Shown here in pieces: positions 33,718 to 42,136 of a stretch of DNA of 64,000 nucleotides. Every line of letters begins with the position of its first letter. The first letter of the stretch is position 1. Position numbers and translations under genes: made by a program. The notes under the pieces were generated by a model that was not told the origin of the DNA, made no database searches, and was given only the letters and a program-made list of their open reading frames with translations. The stretch is from WTAW01 sp964406575 (lineage in GTDB: Bacteria > Acidobacteriota > Aminicenantia > Aminicenantales > Aminicenantaceae): positions 1-64,000 of the forward strand of contig CAYOSH010000017.1 of assembly GCA_964406575.1 (NCBI GenBank), given 5' to 3'.

Positions 33718-35004
33718 ATGAATAAGACATCATTCAATCCATTTGTCATGGCCCAGACCCAGTTTTATAAGGCTGCCGATGTGCTTGAGCTGGATGAGCC
33801 AACACGGGATCTCCTGGGCTATCCGCTGAAAGAATACCAATTCAGTATTCCCGTACAGATGGACGATGGGAGAAAAAGTATCTTCCGTGGATTCCGCGTC
33901 GTTCATAATGATGCAATGGGGCCAGCCAAAGGAGGTATTCGTTTCCATCCTCAGGAAACTATCGATACTATTCGGGCCCTCGCGATGTGGATGACCTGGA
34001 AATGCGCTGTTGTTGATATACCGCTCGGCGGAAGTCACGGGGGAGTAGTTTGTGATCCACACAATCTAAGCATTAGAGAGCAAGAGTCCATTTGTCGAAG
34101 TTGGGTGCGGCAAATGTCCAGGAATCTGGGGCCTCAAATCGATATCCCTGAACCGGATATCATGACCAGTGCACAGCATATGCTCTGGATGCTCGATGAA
34201 TATGAAGTCATCAGGGGAGAAAAACTGCCGGGTTCTATGACTGGGAAGCCTGTGCAGATGGGAGGTTCTCTGGCCAGAATAGAATCGCCAGGATACGGCT
34301 TGGTGTTTGCTCTCCGAGAAGCGCTCAGAGAATTGGGAATGAAGCCGGAAGACACAACAGCATCTGTCCAGGGATTCGGGACTGTCGCAAGCAGTGCTAT
34401 CCAGCTCTTTCAACAAATCGGAGGAAGAGTCGCATGTGTTGCCTCCTGGGATCAAGGCGATCAAACCTCATACTGTTTCAGAAAAGAGGAAGGGGTCGAT
34501 TTTCAAGCATTGCAAAACATCACGGATGCCTTTGGGGGGATCCATAAAGAGAAAGCGAGTGAGATGGGTTATGAAATTTTGCCCGGTGATGCCTGGCTTG
34601 AGCAGGAAGTGGATATCCTGATCCCCGCGGCAGTCGAAAATCAGATAACCGCTGAGAATGTGAATAGGATGAGTGAGAAAGTTAAAATCATTGCAGAGGG
34701 AGCCCATGGACCCACAGCTCCAGAGGCGGATGTGGTTATCAAAGATAAAGGCATTTTTCTGATCCCTGATCTGCTGGCAAACGCGGGAGGCGTCATCTGC
34801 AGTTATTTCGAACAGGTTCAAAGCAACATGAACTATTACTGGGAAAGGGATGAAGTCCTCGGAAAACTGGATGTCAAGATGACGGCTGCTTTCGAATCCG
34901 TTTTGAACATGGCGAAGAAAAAGAACCTGTACATGAGAGATGCGGCGTATTCCATTGCTGTTGTCCGTGTCGCCCAGGCTTGCAAAGACAGAGGATGGGT
35001 ATGA
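33718..35004 (+). CDS. Glu/Leu/Phe/Val dehydrogenase homologue lacking the catalytic lysine
   Basis: This 428-residue protein has the full two-domain fold of amino acid dehydrogenases. GPAKGGIRFHP, DIPEPDIMT, the Rossmann-like VQGFGTVASSA and GAHGPTAPEAD are all present. The catalytic loop, normally GG-x-K-GG, reads LGGSHGGVVCDP. His107 is encoded by CAC at 34036-34038, so the essential lysine is replaced. It may be catalytically dead or altered and act as a sensor or scaffold. I chose ATG 33718 with AAAGGAAAGAGG upstream. It heads a same-strand operon with two PPDK_N-like proteins, and a normal gdhA lies nearby. Confidence 0.85.
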   Translation: MNKTSFNPFVMAQTQFYKAADVLELDEPTRDLLGYPLKEYQFSIPVQMDDGRKSIFRGFRVVHNDAMGPAKGGIRFHPQETIDTIRALAMWMTWKCAVVDIPLGGSHGGVVCDPHNLSIREQESICRSWVRQMSRNLGPQIDIPEPDIMTSAQHMLWMLDEYEVIRGEKLPGSMTGKPVQMGGSLARIESPGYGLVFALREALRELGMKPEDTTASVQGFGTVASSAIQLFQQIGGRVACVASWDQGDQTSYCFRKEEGVDFQALQNITDAFGGIHKEKASEMGYEILPGDAWLEQEVDILIPAAVENQITAENVNRMSEKVKIIAEGAHGPTAPEADVVIKDKGIFLIPDLLANAGGVICSYFEQVQSNMNYYWERDEVLGKLDVKMTAAFESVLNMAKKKNLYMRDAAYSIAVVRVAQACKDRGWV

Positions 35005-35079
35005 AATATTTGGGATTATCCAAAAAAATAATGGACGCAGAATTCCCTTATTCAGGGGATAAAAAGTCATTCATTTGAG

Positions 35080-36804
35080 ATGGGATTAGTTCCTTTTGAC
35101 CGGAAGTTCTTCACCGGCACGGAAAAATTCACCCGAATTGGCGAGGGATCAATTGGGGGAAAGGCCCAGGGTCTGTTCAATATCAGAGGTGAGATTGAAA
35201 AGGTCGGCAATCAGTCCAGACCAGAAATCGAAACCGACATCCCCACGCTGACGGTTATTGCAACAGACTATTTTGACCTTTTCATGGAACAGAATGACCT
35301 GTATGAATTGGCCTTATCAGAAATGCGTGACGACCAGTTAGCGCGGGCGTTTCAGAAGGCTGATCTACCGGCCCAGCTCGTCGGTGACCTGCGGGCGCTC
35401 ATCTCCCAAGTTCATACTCCTTTGGCTATCAGGTCTTCAAGCATGCTCGAGGATGCCATGTTCGAGCCTTTTGCAAGCGTGTACAAGACGAAGATGATCC
35501 CCAATAACCATCTGGATACAGATACCCGCTTTAAAAAACTTGTGGAGGCCATCAAGTATATTTATGCATCGACTTTTTTCAGGGACGCCAAAAAATATAT
35601 CCAGATCACAAAACACTCAACCGCAGATGAAAAAATGGCTGTTATCATTCAAGAAGTTGTCGGGAAACGTCACAAAGACCGCTTTTATCCGCACATCTCC
35701 GGTGTTGCGCGTTCCCACAACTTCTATCCGACTGGACTTGCTAAACCCGAAGATGGCGTGGTTGATTTGGCTCTTGGACTGGGGAAAATGGTTGTGGATG
35801 AAGGAGTCGCTTGGACCTACTCCCCCGAGTACCCCCAGGCAAATCCTCCATACAATTCTATAGGGGAGCTTCTCAAGCTGAGCCAGTCTGAATTTTGGGG
35901 CATATACATGGGTGAGCCCTTCATGTACGATCCCATCAAAGAAGTAGAATTCATGCGCAAATATGACCTCCAAGTTGCCGAGGAGGATGGAAGCTTGGCA
36001 CACATTGCCTCAACATATAAGCCGCAGGATGATAAGATCGTGATCGGGATTTGGGAGAGGGGACCCAGGCTTTTGGACTTTGCACCCATACTTAAACTGA
36101 ATGATATCCCTCTCAACACTTTGATCAAAACGCTGCTCGAGAGTTGTGAGGATGCGCTTGACTGTCTGGTGGAGGTCGAGTTCGCGGTGACTCTGGATCA
36201 GCGCCGCGGAACGCCAGCGCGATTTGGATTCTTACAAGTGAGACCCATGGTTGTCTCCACAGATATTATTGAGGTCCGTCCCGAAGAATTGGTGGGCAAA
36301 AGTGTGCTTGTTGCGAGTGAATCAGCGCTTGGGAATGGAGCGATCGACACGATTCAAGATGTCATATATGTGAAACCTGAGAAATTTGATGTGAAACACA
36401 CTCAATCGATTGCCAAAGAGCTCGAACGAATGAACCATCAGCTTGTGGAATCAAAAGATCCGTATGTTCTTATCGGTTTCGGCCGCTGGGGGTCATCCGA
36501 CCCTTCAGGCGGCATCCCTGTGAATTTTGCTCAAATCTCGGGGGCGAAAGTGATTGTGGAAGCCACTCTCCCCGACATGAATTTTATGCTCAGCCAGGGC
36601 TCCCATTTCTTCCATAACATAACCAGTTTTCAGGTCTTCTATATATCTCTGGGGCATTGGGAGAAATATAGGATAGATTGGGAGTGGCTGAACAAACAAA
36701 AAATCGTTTCGGACACCGAATTTCTCAGGCATGTTAAACTTTCCTCTCCATTGAGGATTAAAATAGATGGCCAAACGAGCCGAGGAGTCATTCACCATGA
36801 GTGA
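35080..36804 (+). CDS. PPDK/PEP-synthase N-terminal-domain protein 2
   Basis: This 574-residue protein contains an ATP-grasp domain of the PPDK type: GEGSIGGKAQGLFNI (about 21-35), the nucleotide-site LAIRSSSMLEDAMFEPFASV (about 111-130), then VIIQEVVGKRHKDRFYPHISGVA. The C-terminal part has GFGRWGSSDPSGG and LSQGSHFFHNIT. There is no phosphohistidine domain and no PEP/pyruvate barrel, so it is not a complete dikinase. It follows the GDH-like gene by 75 bp and overlaps the next gene by 8 bases. A protein- or metabolite-phosphorylating function is plausible but untested. Confidence 0.78.
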   Translation: MGLVPFDRKFFTGTEKFTRIGEGSIGGKAQGLFNIRGEIEKVGNQSRPEIETDIPTLTVIATDYFDLFMEQNDLYELALSEMRDDQLARAFQKADLPAQLVGDLRALISQVHTPLAIRSSSMLEDAMFEPFASVYKTKMIPNNHLDTDTRFKKLVEAIKYIYASTFFRDAKKYIQITKHSTADEKMAVIIQEVVGKRHKDRFYPHISGVARSHNFYPTGLAKPEDGVVDLALGLGKMVVDEGVAWTYSPEYPQANPPYNSIGELLKLSQSEFWGIYMGEPFMYDPIKEVEFMRKYDLQVAEEDGSLAHIASTYKPQDDKIVIGIWERGPRLLDFAPILKLNDIPLNTLIKTLLESCEDALDCLVEVEFAVTLDQRRGTPARFGFLQVRPMVVSTDIIEVRPEELVGKSVLVASESALGNGAIDTIQDVIYVKPEKFDVKHTQSIAKELERMNHQLVESKDPYVLIGFGRWGSSDPSGGIPVNFAQISGAKVIVEATLPDMNFMLSQGSHFFHNITSFQVFYISLGHWEKYRIDWEWLNKQKIVSDTEFLRHVKLSSPLRIKIDGQTSRGVIHHE

Positions 36805-39800
36805 GCCAAAAAAAACCATAGATGACCTTATCTGGGGCCTCCAAGAGAGAGCCAAGGAACTCAATTGTTTGTACAAAATCGAAGAGGTGATGAACAAACC
36901 CGATGCGGATATTGAGGAAGTCTGTAAGGGAATCGTCGAAGCTATTCCTCCAGGCTGGCAGTACCCGGATATCTGTGTGGCTAAAGTGACTCTAGAAGCG
37001 AATGTTTACAACTCTCCGCATTTTAGAGAAACATCCTGGCTACAGAGAGCGGACATTCAGGTCCAGGATAAAAGAGTGGGTGAAATCAGCGTGTACTATA
37101 CAGAGGATATGCCAAAGGCGGATGATGGGCCTTTCTTGAAAGAAGAAACAAAGCTCTTGGCTACCATTGTGGACCGATTGAGTCATTTCATTATGTACAA
37201 TCGAATGAAACAGGTTTTTCACGATTATCAAAGCGCCAGAAAAGACCTTTCTGAGGCGAAAACCGAGGAATGGCAGGTCGCTTTAAACTTTCTCAAACAG
37301 ACGGAAAAAAATCTGTTCATGAGCATGTGCAGGAGGATGCTGAATTATCTCAGCTGGACCGGTGTCCATGAAGCGGAGCAATTGCTCATGAGCTTGGATC
37401 TCGAGATTCGAACTCAAGAGGATAATGTTTTGGATGATGAAAATCGACCTCATCAGGTAAAAAGTGTTGATTTTGACGACTTGCTCTGCGAAAAAATATT
37501 CAAGATCGCAGCAAGACACCTCTCCAGTGATCAGATTCTTTCCAACATCCAGAAGTGGATCCAGGAGGATCGGCTGAGTTTTTTGGTTCAGGTAACGAGG
37601 CAGAACTCCACATTGGGTGAGGTCATAGATGCCATCCGGCGCTATCATCACCTTGAGCGTGAGGGTGCAGAGCTCCCCGCTGCGAGCAAAAGAGGAGTTC
37701 AGGTTTCTCTGATAAGGCGCTTTCTTTCGGACCAAACGGATTTTATCAACACGGCCAAAGATTATATCGATATCGGAGATTTTTATGAAATTATTGATCA
37801 TATTGTATTTTCTTCTGGAAGCGCTGGCCGATTGGGTGGCAAGAGCACAGGATTGTTTTTGGCCAACCAGATCATAAAAAAAACAAAAGAAACCGCAAGT
37901 GATCTTGGTGACATCAAAATACCGAAAACCTGGTATATCGCCTCTGATGTTATATTCAGTTTTCTGAGTCACAATGATCTCAAAGAAGTCAGTGAACAAA
38001 AATATAAAGATATCAATCAGATACGTCTAGAATATCCTCATATCGTTCAGACATTCAAAAACTGTTCATTCCCCACAGAGATTGTCCAGGGTTTGTCTAT
38101 GATTCTGGACGATTTCAAAGAAAGGCCTCTCATCGTCAGGAGTTCCAGCCTTCTCGAGGATAGAGCGGGTGCTTCCTTTTCAGGGAAATACAAAAGCCTT
38201 TTTTTGGCAAATCAAGGCAGTAAACAGCAACGATTGGATGCACTGAAGGATGCGATCGCAGAGGTTTACGCCTCTCTTTTTGGGCCGGATCCAATCAGTT
38301 ACAGAGAAGAGAGGGGATTGCTCGACTTCAGCGAAGAAATGGGAATTATGATCCAGGAAGTTGTCGGTAACAGAGTGGGAGACTATTTCATCCCCAGTTT
38401 TGCTGGAGTGGCCTTCAGCAGGAATGAATTTAGATGGTCTCCAAGGATTAGATATGAGGATGGATTGTTGCGCCTCGTGGCAGGCTTGGGAACACGAGCT
38501 GTGGATCGTGTGAGCAACGATTATCCTGTTTTGATCGCTCCCGGCCAGGTAGGCCTTCGGGTCAATACGGTTGCGGATGAGATTATCCGTTATTCGCCCA
38601 AAAATATCGATGTCGTCAATCTAAAGAGCAACACATTTGAGACCGTCAGCATTGACGATTTATTGAGGGAGAGCGGTGATGAATTACCGCTGGTTGAAAA
38701 GATTGTATCTCTCTATGACGGGTTCCACATCCGCAAGCCTTTGGGAAAACATATTGATTTTGAAAATGATAAGCTGATCGTAACTTTTGAAGGGTTGATT
38801 ACAGATACAGATTTTGTCAGGAAGATACAAAATCTGCTCAGTTTATTCGAAAAGAAACTGGGGACACCGGTGGATATTGAATTTGCTTCAGATGGGAAGG
38901 ACTTTTACCTTCTCCAGTGCAGAGCTCAAAGCTATTCCAAAGGCTATGCTCCGGCTGCGATCCCGGATGATGTTGATATGGACAGGATTATCTTTTCGGC
39001 CAATCGCTATATCTCCAATGGAGAGATCTCTGATGTCTCTCATGTTGTGTATGTAGACCCTCAGGGCTATGATGAGCTGACTGATCAGGCATCTCTCATA
39101 GCTGTAGGCCGTGCGGTTGGGAATCTCAATAAGATTCTTCCCAAGAGAAGGTTCATACTTATGGGGCCGGGACGCTGGGGGAGTAGAGGAGACCTCAAAC
39201 TGGGAGTGAAAGTGACCTACTCGGATATCAGCAACACAGCGGCAATCATCGAAATCGCCAAGAAAAAAGGAAACTATTTGCCCGATCTCTCTTTCGGCAC
39301 TCACTTTTTTCAAGACTTGGTCGAATCTGAGATTCATTATTTGCCCCTGTATCCCGATGATAAAGATATAATTTTTAATTCCCGGTTTTTTAAGGAATCC
39401 AAAAATATTCTGCCTGATGTTCTGCCCGATTTTGCCAATGTTTCGAGTGCAATCAAGGTGATCGATATCAAAAAGGAATCCAATAATCAATTGTTGCGGA
39501 TTCTTATGAATGCAGAGATAGATAAAGCTCTCGGTTTTTTATCCAGAGAATCAGAAAAAAAACATCTGAGACGCGTTGTCCACGAATATGCTACTAAACA
39601 ATCCAAGAATTATTGGGCCTGGCGCTTTCATATGGCCGAGCACATTGCTTCTAAACTCGACCCCGACCGTTTCGGAGTGAAAGGATTTTATATTTTTGGG
39701 AGCACAAAGAACGCCACAGCCGGACCCAGAAGCGATATTGATATTTTAGTTCATTTTGTCGGCACAAAAGAACAGAAGAATGAACTCACTCTGTGGCTCG

Positions 39801-39979
39801 AAGCATGGAGTCTGTCCCTGGATGAAATGAATTATCAGAGAACGGGTGAAAGAACAGAGGGGTTGCTGGATATCCATGTGATAACTGATGAGGATATTGC
39901 CAATAAGACCTCATATGCTCTTAAGATCGGAGCGATTACTGATGCGGCTAGGCCCTTACCCATGATGAAAAAATCATGA
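36797..39979 (+). CDS. GAF-like + PPDK_N + nucleotidyltransferase fusion protein
   Basis: This 1060-residue protein is a rare fusion. Residues about 10-165 look like a GAF sensor domain. About 165-335 is mostly helical. About 345-720 is a PPDK-type ATP-grasp domain (GRLGGKSTGLFLANQI, LIVRSSSLLEDRAGASFSGK, MIQEVVGNRVGDYF). About 785-860 carries GPGRWGSRGDLKLG and FGTHFFQDL. The C-terminus (about 960-1060) is a polymerase-beta-like nucleotidyltransferase with FYIFGSTKNATAGPRSDIDILV and LDIHVITDED. I chose ATG 36797, which overlaps the previous stop in ATGAGTGA and has GAGGAG upstream. The architecture suggests a sensor that transfers phosphate or nucleotidyl groups to a partner. Confidence 0.78.
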   Translation: MSEPKKTIDDLIWGLQERAKELNCLYKIEEVMNKPDADIEEVCKGIVEAIPPGWQYPDICVAKVTLEANVYNSPHFRETSWLQRADIQVQDKRVGEISVYYTEDMPKADDGPFLKEETKLLATIVDRLSHFIMYNRMKQVFHDYQSARKDLSEAKTEEWQVALNFLKQTEKNLFMSMCRRMLNYLSWTGVHEAEQLLMSLDLEIRTQEDNVLDDENRPHQVKSVDFDDLLCEKIFKIAARHLSSDQILSNIQKWIQEDRLSFLVQVTRQNSTLGEVIDAIRRYHHLEREGAELPAASKRGVQVSLIRRFLSDQTDFINTAKDYIDIGDFYEIIDHIVFSSGSAGRLGGKSTGLFLANQIIKKTKETASDLGDIKIPKTWYIASDVIFSFLSHNDLKEVSEQKYKDINQIRLEYPHIVQTFKNCSFPTEIVQGLSMILDDFKERPLIVRSSSLLEDRAGASFSGKYKSLFLANQGSKQQRLDALKDAIAEVYASLFGPDPISYREERGLLDFSEEMGIMIQEVVGNRVGDYFIPSFAGVAFSRNEFRWSPRIRYEDGLLRLVAGLGTRAVDRVSNDYPVLIAPGQVGLRVNTVADEIIRYSPKNIDVVNLKSNTFETVSIDDLLRESGDELPLVEKIVSLYDGFHIRKPLGKHIDFENDKLIVTFEGLITDTDFVRKIQNLLSLFEKKLGTPVDIEFASDGKDFYLLQCRAQSYSKGYAPAAIPDDVDMDRIIFSANRYISNGEISDVSHVVYVDPQGYDELTDQASLIAVGRAVGNLNKILPKRRFILMGPGRWGSRGDLKLGVKVTYSDISNTAAIIEIAKKKGNYLPDLSFGTHFFQDLVESEIHYLPLYPDDKDIIFNSRFFKESKNILPDVLPDFANVSSAIKVIDIKKESNNQLLRILMNAEIDKALGFLSRESEKKHLRRVVHEYATKQSKNYWAWRFHMAEHIASKLDPDRFGVKGFYIFGSTKNATAGPRSDIDILVHFVGTKEQKNELTLWLEAWSLSLDEMNYQRTGERTEGLLDIHVITDEDIANKTSYALKIGAITDAARPLPMMKKS

Positions 39980-39980
39980 T

Positions 39981-40209
39981 CTGAATTATTCATAAAATCT
40001 GCTGTCAAATTTACACTCTAGAGGCACTCAATATCTTATTGGCAACATCTTTTACCCTACAGGCGAGCTGATCTCACCACAAAGCCTTCGTTCTAGCCCG
40101 GGCTAGGTTGGGTCGGCTTGAGGGCGTTCACTACATCTTCATAAGCCACTGCCTCGCTTTTGCGACCTTACATGTTAGGGTGGGACGGGTTGGATCGTGA
40201 ATAATCCGG
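39981..40209. repeat. 229-bp element with inverted ATTATTCA arms
   Basis: Two bases after the preceding stop codon begins CTGAATTATTCAT, and the inverted arm TGAATAATCCGG ends at 40209. The arms agree at 10 of 12 positions and match those at 3606 and 18551. Inside is a perfect 14-bp palindrome CTAGCCCGGGCTAG at 40093-40106. No reading frame is evident. It looks like a small non-autonomous palindromic element, filling the whole space before the metallophosphoesterase gene. Confidence 0.5.
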
Positions 40210-40215
40210 ATTTGG

Positions 40216-41085
40216 CTATAACAGTTGCCTTGTTGCTTGATCTAGGTCTTCAAGATTAAACCGAACCAAGGCCAATTCCGGACCATCATGCGCTGCTGAA
40301 AACGCATGAGTTCTTCCTATTCGATCCTTCCATGCCCCTGTCAGTCTTGCAGCTTCGTGAATGTGCCCATGGAGAGTGAGCAAAGGCTGATGTTCTTTAA
40401 TAAATCGCTGGATTGCGATACTCCCGACATGCAAGTCCAAAGGAACATGGGCGACCTTTTTCCCGTCCAAAGCTGCCCGATCGAGCTTTGTCTCATAGGG
40501 TGGGGCATGAAAGAGGAAAATTGCTTGGCTTAGATCGGCATCTTTCACGAGAAGGTTCAGATCTTTGGATATTGTGGAGTATTTGGCTTCATCCGCCGAA
40601 ACCCTCACTGAGCGAATTCCCTCCTCAGGGGAGACAGAACCAGGGTCAACAAAACGCGAGACATCATATCGCTCCCAGTCCTTGAGGAGGAATGGAGAAG
40701 GGGGGATAAAGGAGTACCCATAAACTGGATGGCTCTGGAATTCTCTCTTTGCATTATGCATATATTCCCAGATTCCCAGTTTTTCTGCTTCGATAAGCTT
40801 TGCTTCTTCACTGCGGCTATCATCATTACCTAGAATGAGAAAGATCCTCGGGTAAGTATCTCTGAGCTTCTCTTTCAATATGGCGAATTTTTTCTGGAGA
40901 AAATGCTCGATAAAATTTTCGCCATTCTGATCAGAAAAGGTGCGAGTATACAGTCCAGAAGGAAGGATGTCACCGCCCAAAAAAACGGCCTTTGGACTCT
41001 CGTTCTGAATTAATGTGAAGAGTTTCTGATACCGATCCATGTATCCATGAAGGTCAGATACAAAGAAACATATTGTCGATTTCAT
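40216..41085 (-). CDS. Calcineurin-like metallophosphoesterase
   Basis: This 289-residue protein has the metal-binding motifs of the family in order: FVSDLHGYMDR, VFLGGDILPSG, LILGNDDSR, FLFHAPPYETKLD and TLHGHIHEA. These hold a dinuclear metal centre that hydrolyses phosphomonoesters or phosphodiesters. There is no signal peptide, so it acts in the cytoplasm. The substrate cannot be told. It is alone on the minus strand, convergent with the PPDK_N operon. Confidence 0.87.
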   Translation of the reverse strand: MKSTICFFVSDLHGYMDRYQKLFTLIQNESPKAVFLGGDILPSGLYTRTFSDQNGENFIEHFLQKKFAILKEKLRDTYPRIFLILGNDDSRSEEAKLIEAEKLGIWEYMHNAKREFQSHPVYGYSFIPPSPFLLKDWERYDVSRFVDPGSVSPEEGIRSVRVSADEAKYSTISKDLNLLVKDADLSQAIFLFHAPPYETKLDRAALDGKKVAHVPLDLHVGSIAIQRFIKEHQPLLTLHGHIHEAARLTGAWKDRIGRTHAFSAAHDGPELALVRFNLEDLDQATRQLL

Positions 41086-41256
41086 TTTGGTTTAACTCAT
41101 TATAAATTAGAATCCATTATACAGAAAAGATGACTTGGCTGGAATCTCTATGGTATTGTAAAGACCCTTTAAATGAGATTGTCCATCAGACAATAAAATA
41201 GCACATTCCCATTGGTCTTTGTGGGTTGAACCGCTGAGAAAATGATAGCGGGTATG

Positions 41257-41285
41257 TTGAAATTGAAGCATAATTGATATAGAAT
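41257..41285 (+). promoter_or_regulatory. Possible promoter of the signalling operon
   Basis: TTGAAA (41257-41262) and TAGAAT (41280-41285) are spaced by 17 bases, about 145 bp before the first receiver gene. A terminator-like hairpin lies immediately downstream, so a transcript from here would meet it at once. Confidence 0.4.
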
Positions 41286-41291
41286 AATTTA

Positions 41292-41316
41292 CCACCCAGT
41301 AAAGGGTGGGTTTTTT
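41292..41316 (+). terminator. Terminator-like hairpin in the leader of the signalling operon
   Basis: CCACCC (41292-41297) pairs with GGGTGG (41304-41309), followed by G and six Ts (41311-41316). It has the form of an intrinsic terminator on the plus strand. Because the nearest plus-strand gene end is 1.3 kb upstream, it may be an attenuator or may stop read-through across the metallophosphoesterase gene. Confidence 0.5.
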
Positions 41317-41428
41317 AATTTGAATGGCGTATTTATAAAAACTGCAGATATCCTCATTCCTTTCCAAAGATATCCGCTGAATCATTTTTTAGTTGTAATC
41401 TTTTATAGAATATTAGGAGTTCGGAATA

Positions 41429-42121
41429 ATGACTGAGAAACAAAGTCCTTTTATTCAAGTGTATTGTCCCGAATGCCGGGAAATGATTCGTCCTGGAGAA
41501 TGGGCGTCTTGTCCTTATTTTGAAGGGCAAAAACTGGATATTTCTGACACGGAAGATGCCATGAAACAAATCTTTCGTTGTCATGTGCAATGTGATTGCA
41601 AGATTGAATACAGCTATTATGATGGAGCCAAATTGGTCACAAAAGTCGAGGATACGATTGAGGACCAAGAAAGTCTTCGGCGTATCCTTAGTCTTGTATC
41701 GAAAAAATCGGGACAAAAGGATGAGAGCAAAGCGAAAAAAGTTCTTCTTATTGATGATGACACAGATTTTTTGGAGATGCACACAGCAGTGCTGACGCAC
41801 CGAGGGTATGAGGTGATAACGGCTCAGAGCTCGAAAGAGGGCATGGAAAAATTAGAGGAAACAAAGCCTGATATTGTTATACTCGATGTCATGATGGAGC
41901 AGTTTGATGCTGGATTCAAGGCGAGTGAAAAAATCAAGCGAAAGTACAATGACCTTCCCGTGATGCTGTTGACATCCATCGGTGCACAAACAGGCCTGGA
42001 TTTTTCCTCCAACGAGGAAGTATTAAAGATCAGCAAAGCCGATGCTCTTCTTGACAAGCCTGTGAGTCCCAAATTCTTGATCGATGAGATCGAGAGGCTG
42101 ACCACTCCAGAAAAAGATTAA
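41429..42121 (+). CDS. Response regulator receiver protein with N-terminal cysteine-rich segment
   Basis: This 230-residue protein has an N-terminal region with possible zinc-binding cysteines (VYCPECREMIRPGEWASC, CHVQCDC) and a C-terminal receiver domain from about 103. The receiver has LLIDDDTDFLEMH, the acceptor VILDVMMEQFDAGF and the conserved lysine in LLDKPVSP. It has no DNA-binding output. Its receiver closely resembles that at 44193-44594, flanking the same kinase gene, so both probably accept phosphate from it. It lies 15 bp before the kinase gene. Confidence 0.85.
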   Translation: MTEKQSPFIQVYCPECREMIRPGEWASCPYFEGQKLDISDTEDAMKQIFRCHVQCDCKIEYSYYDGAKLVTKVEDTIEDQESLRRILSLVSKKSGQKDESKAKKVLLIDDDTDFLEMHTAVLTHRGYEVITAQSSKEGMEKLEETKPDIVILDVMMEQFDAGFKASEKIKRKYNDLPVMLLTSIGAQTGLDFSSNEEVLKISKADALLDKPVSPKFLIDEIERLTTPEKD

Positions 42122-42136
42122 CGGTTATAAGTTTCC

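Noticed and set aside
31716..39979. Annotating the three PPDK_N proteins as phosphoenolpyruvate synthases
   Set aside because: All three lack the phosphohistidine domain and the PEP/pyruvate-binding barrel required for that reaction.
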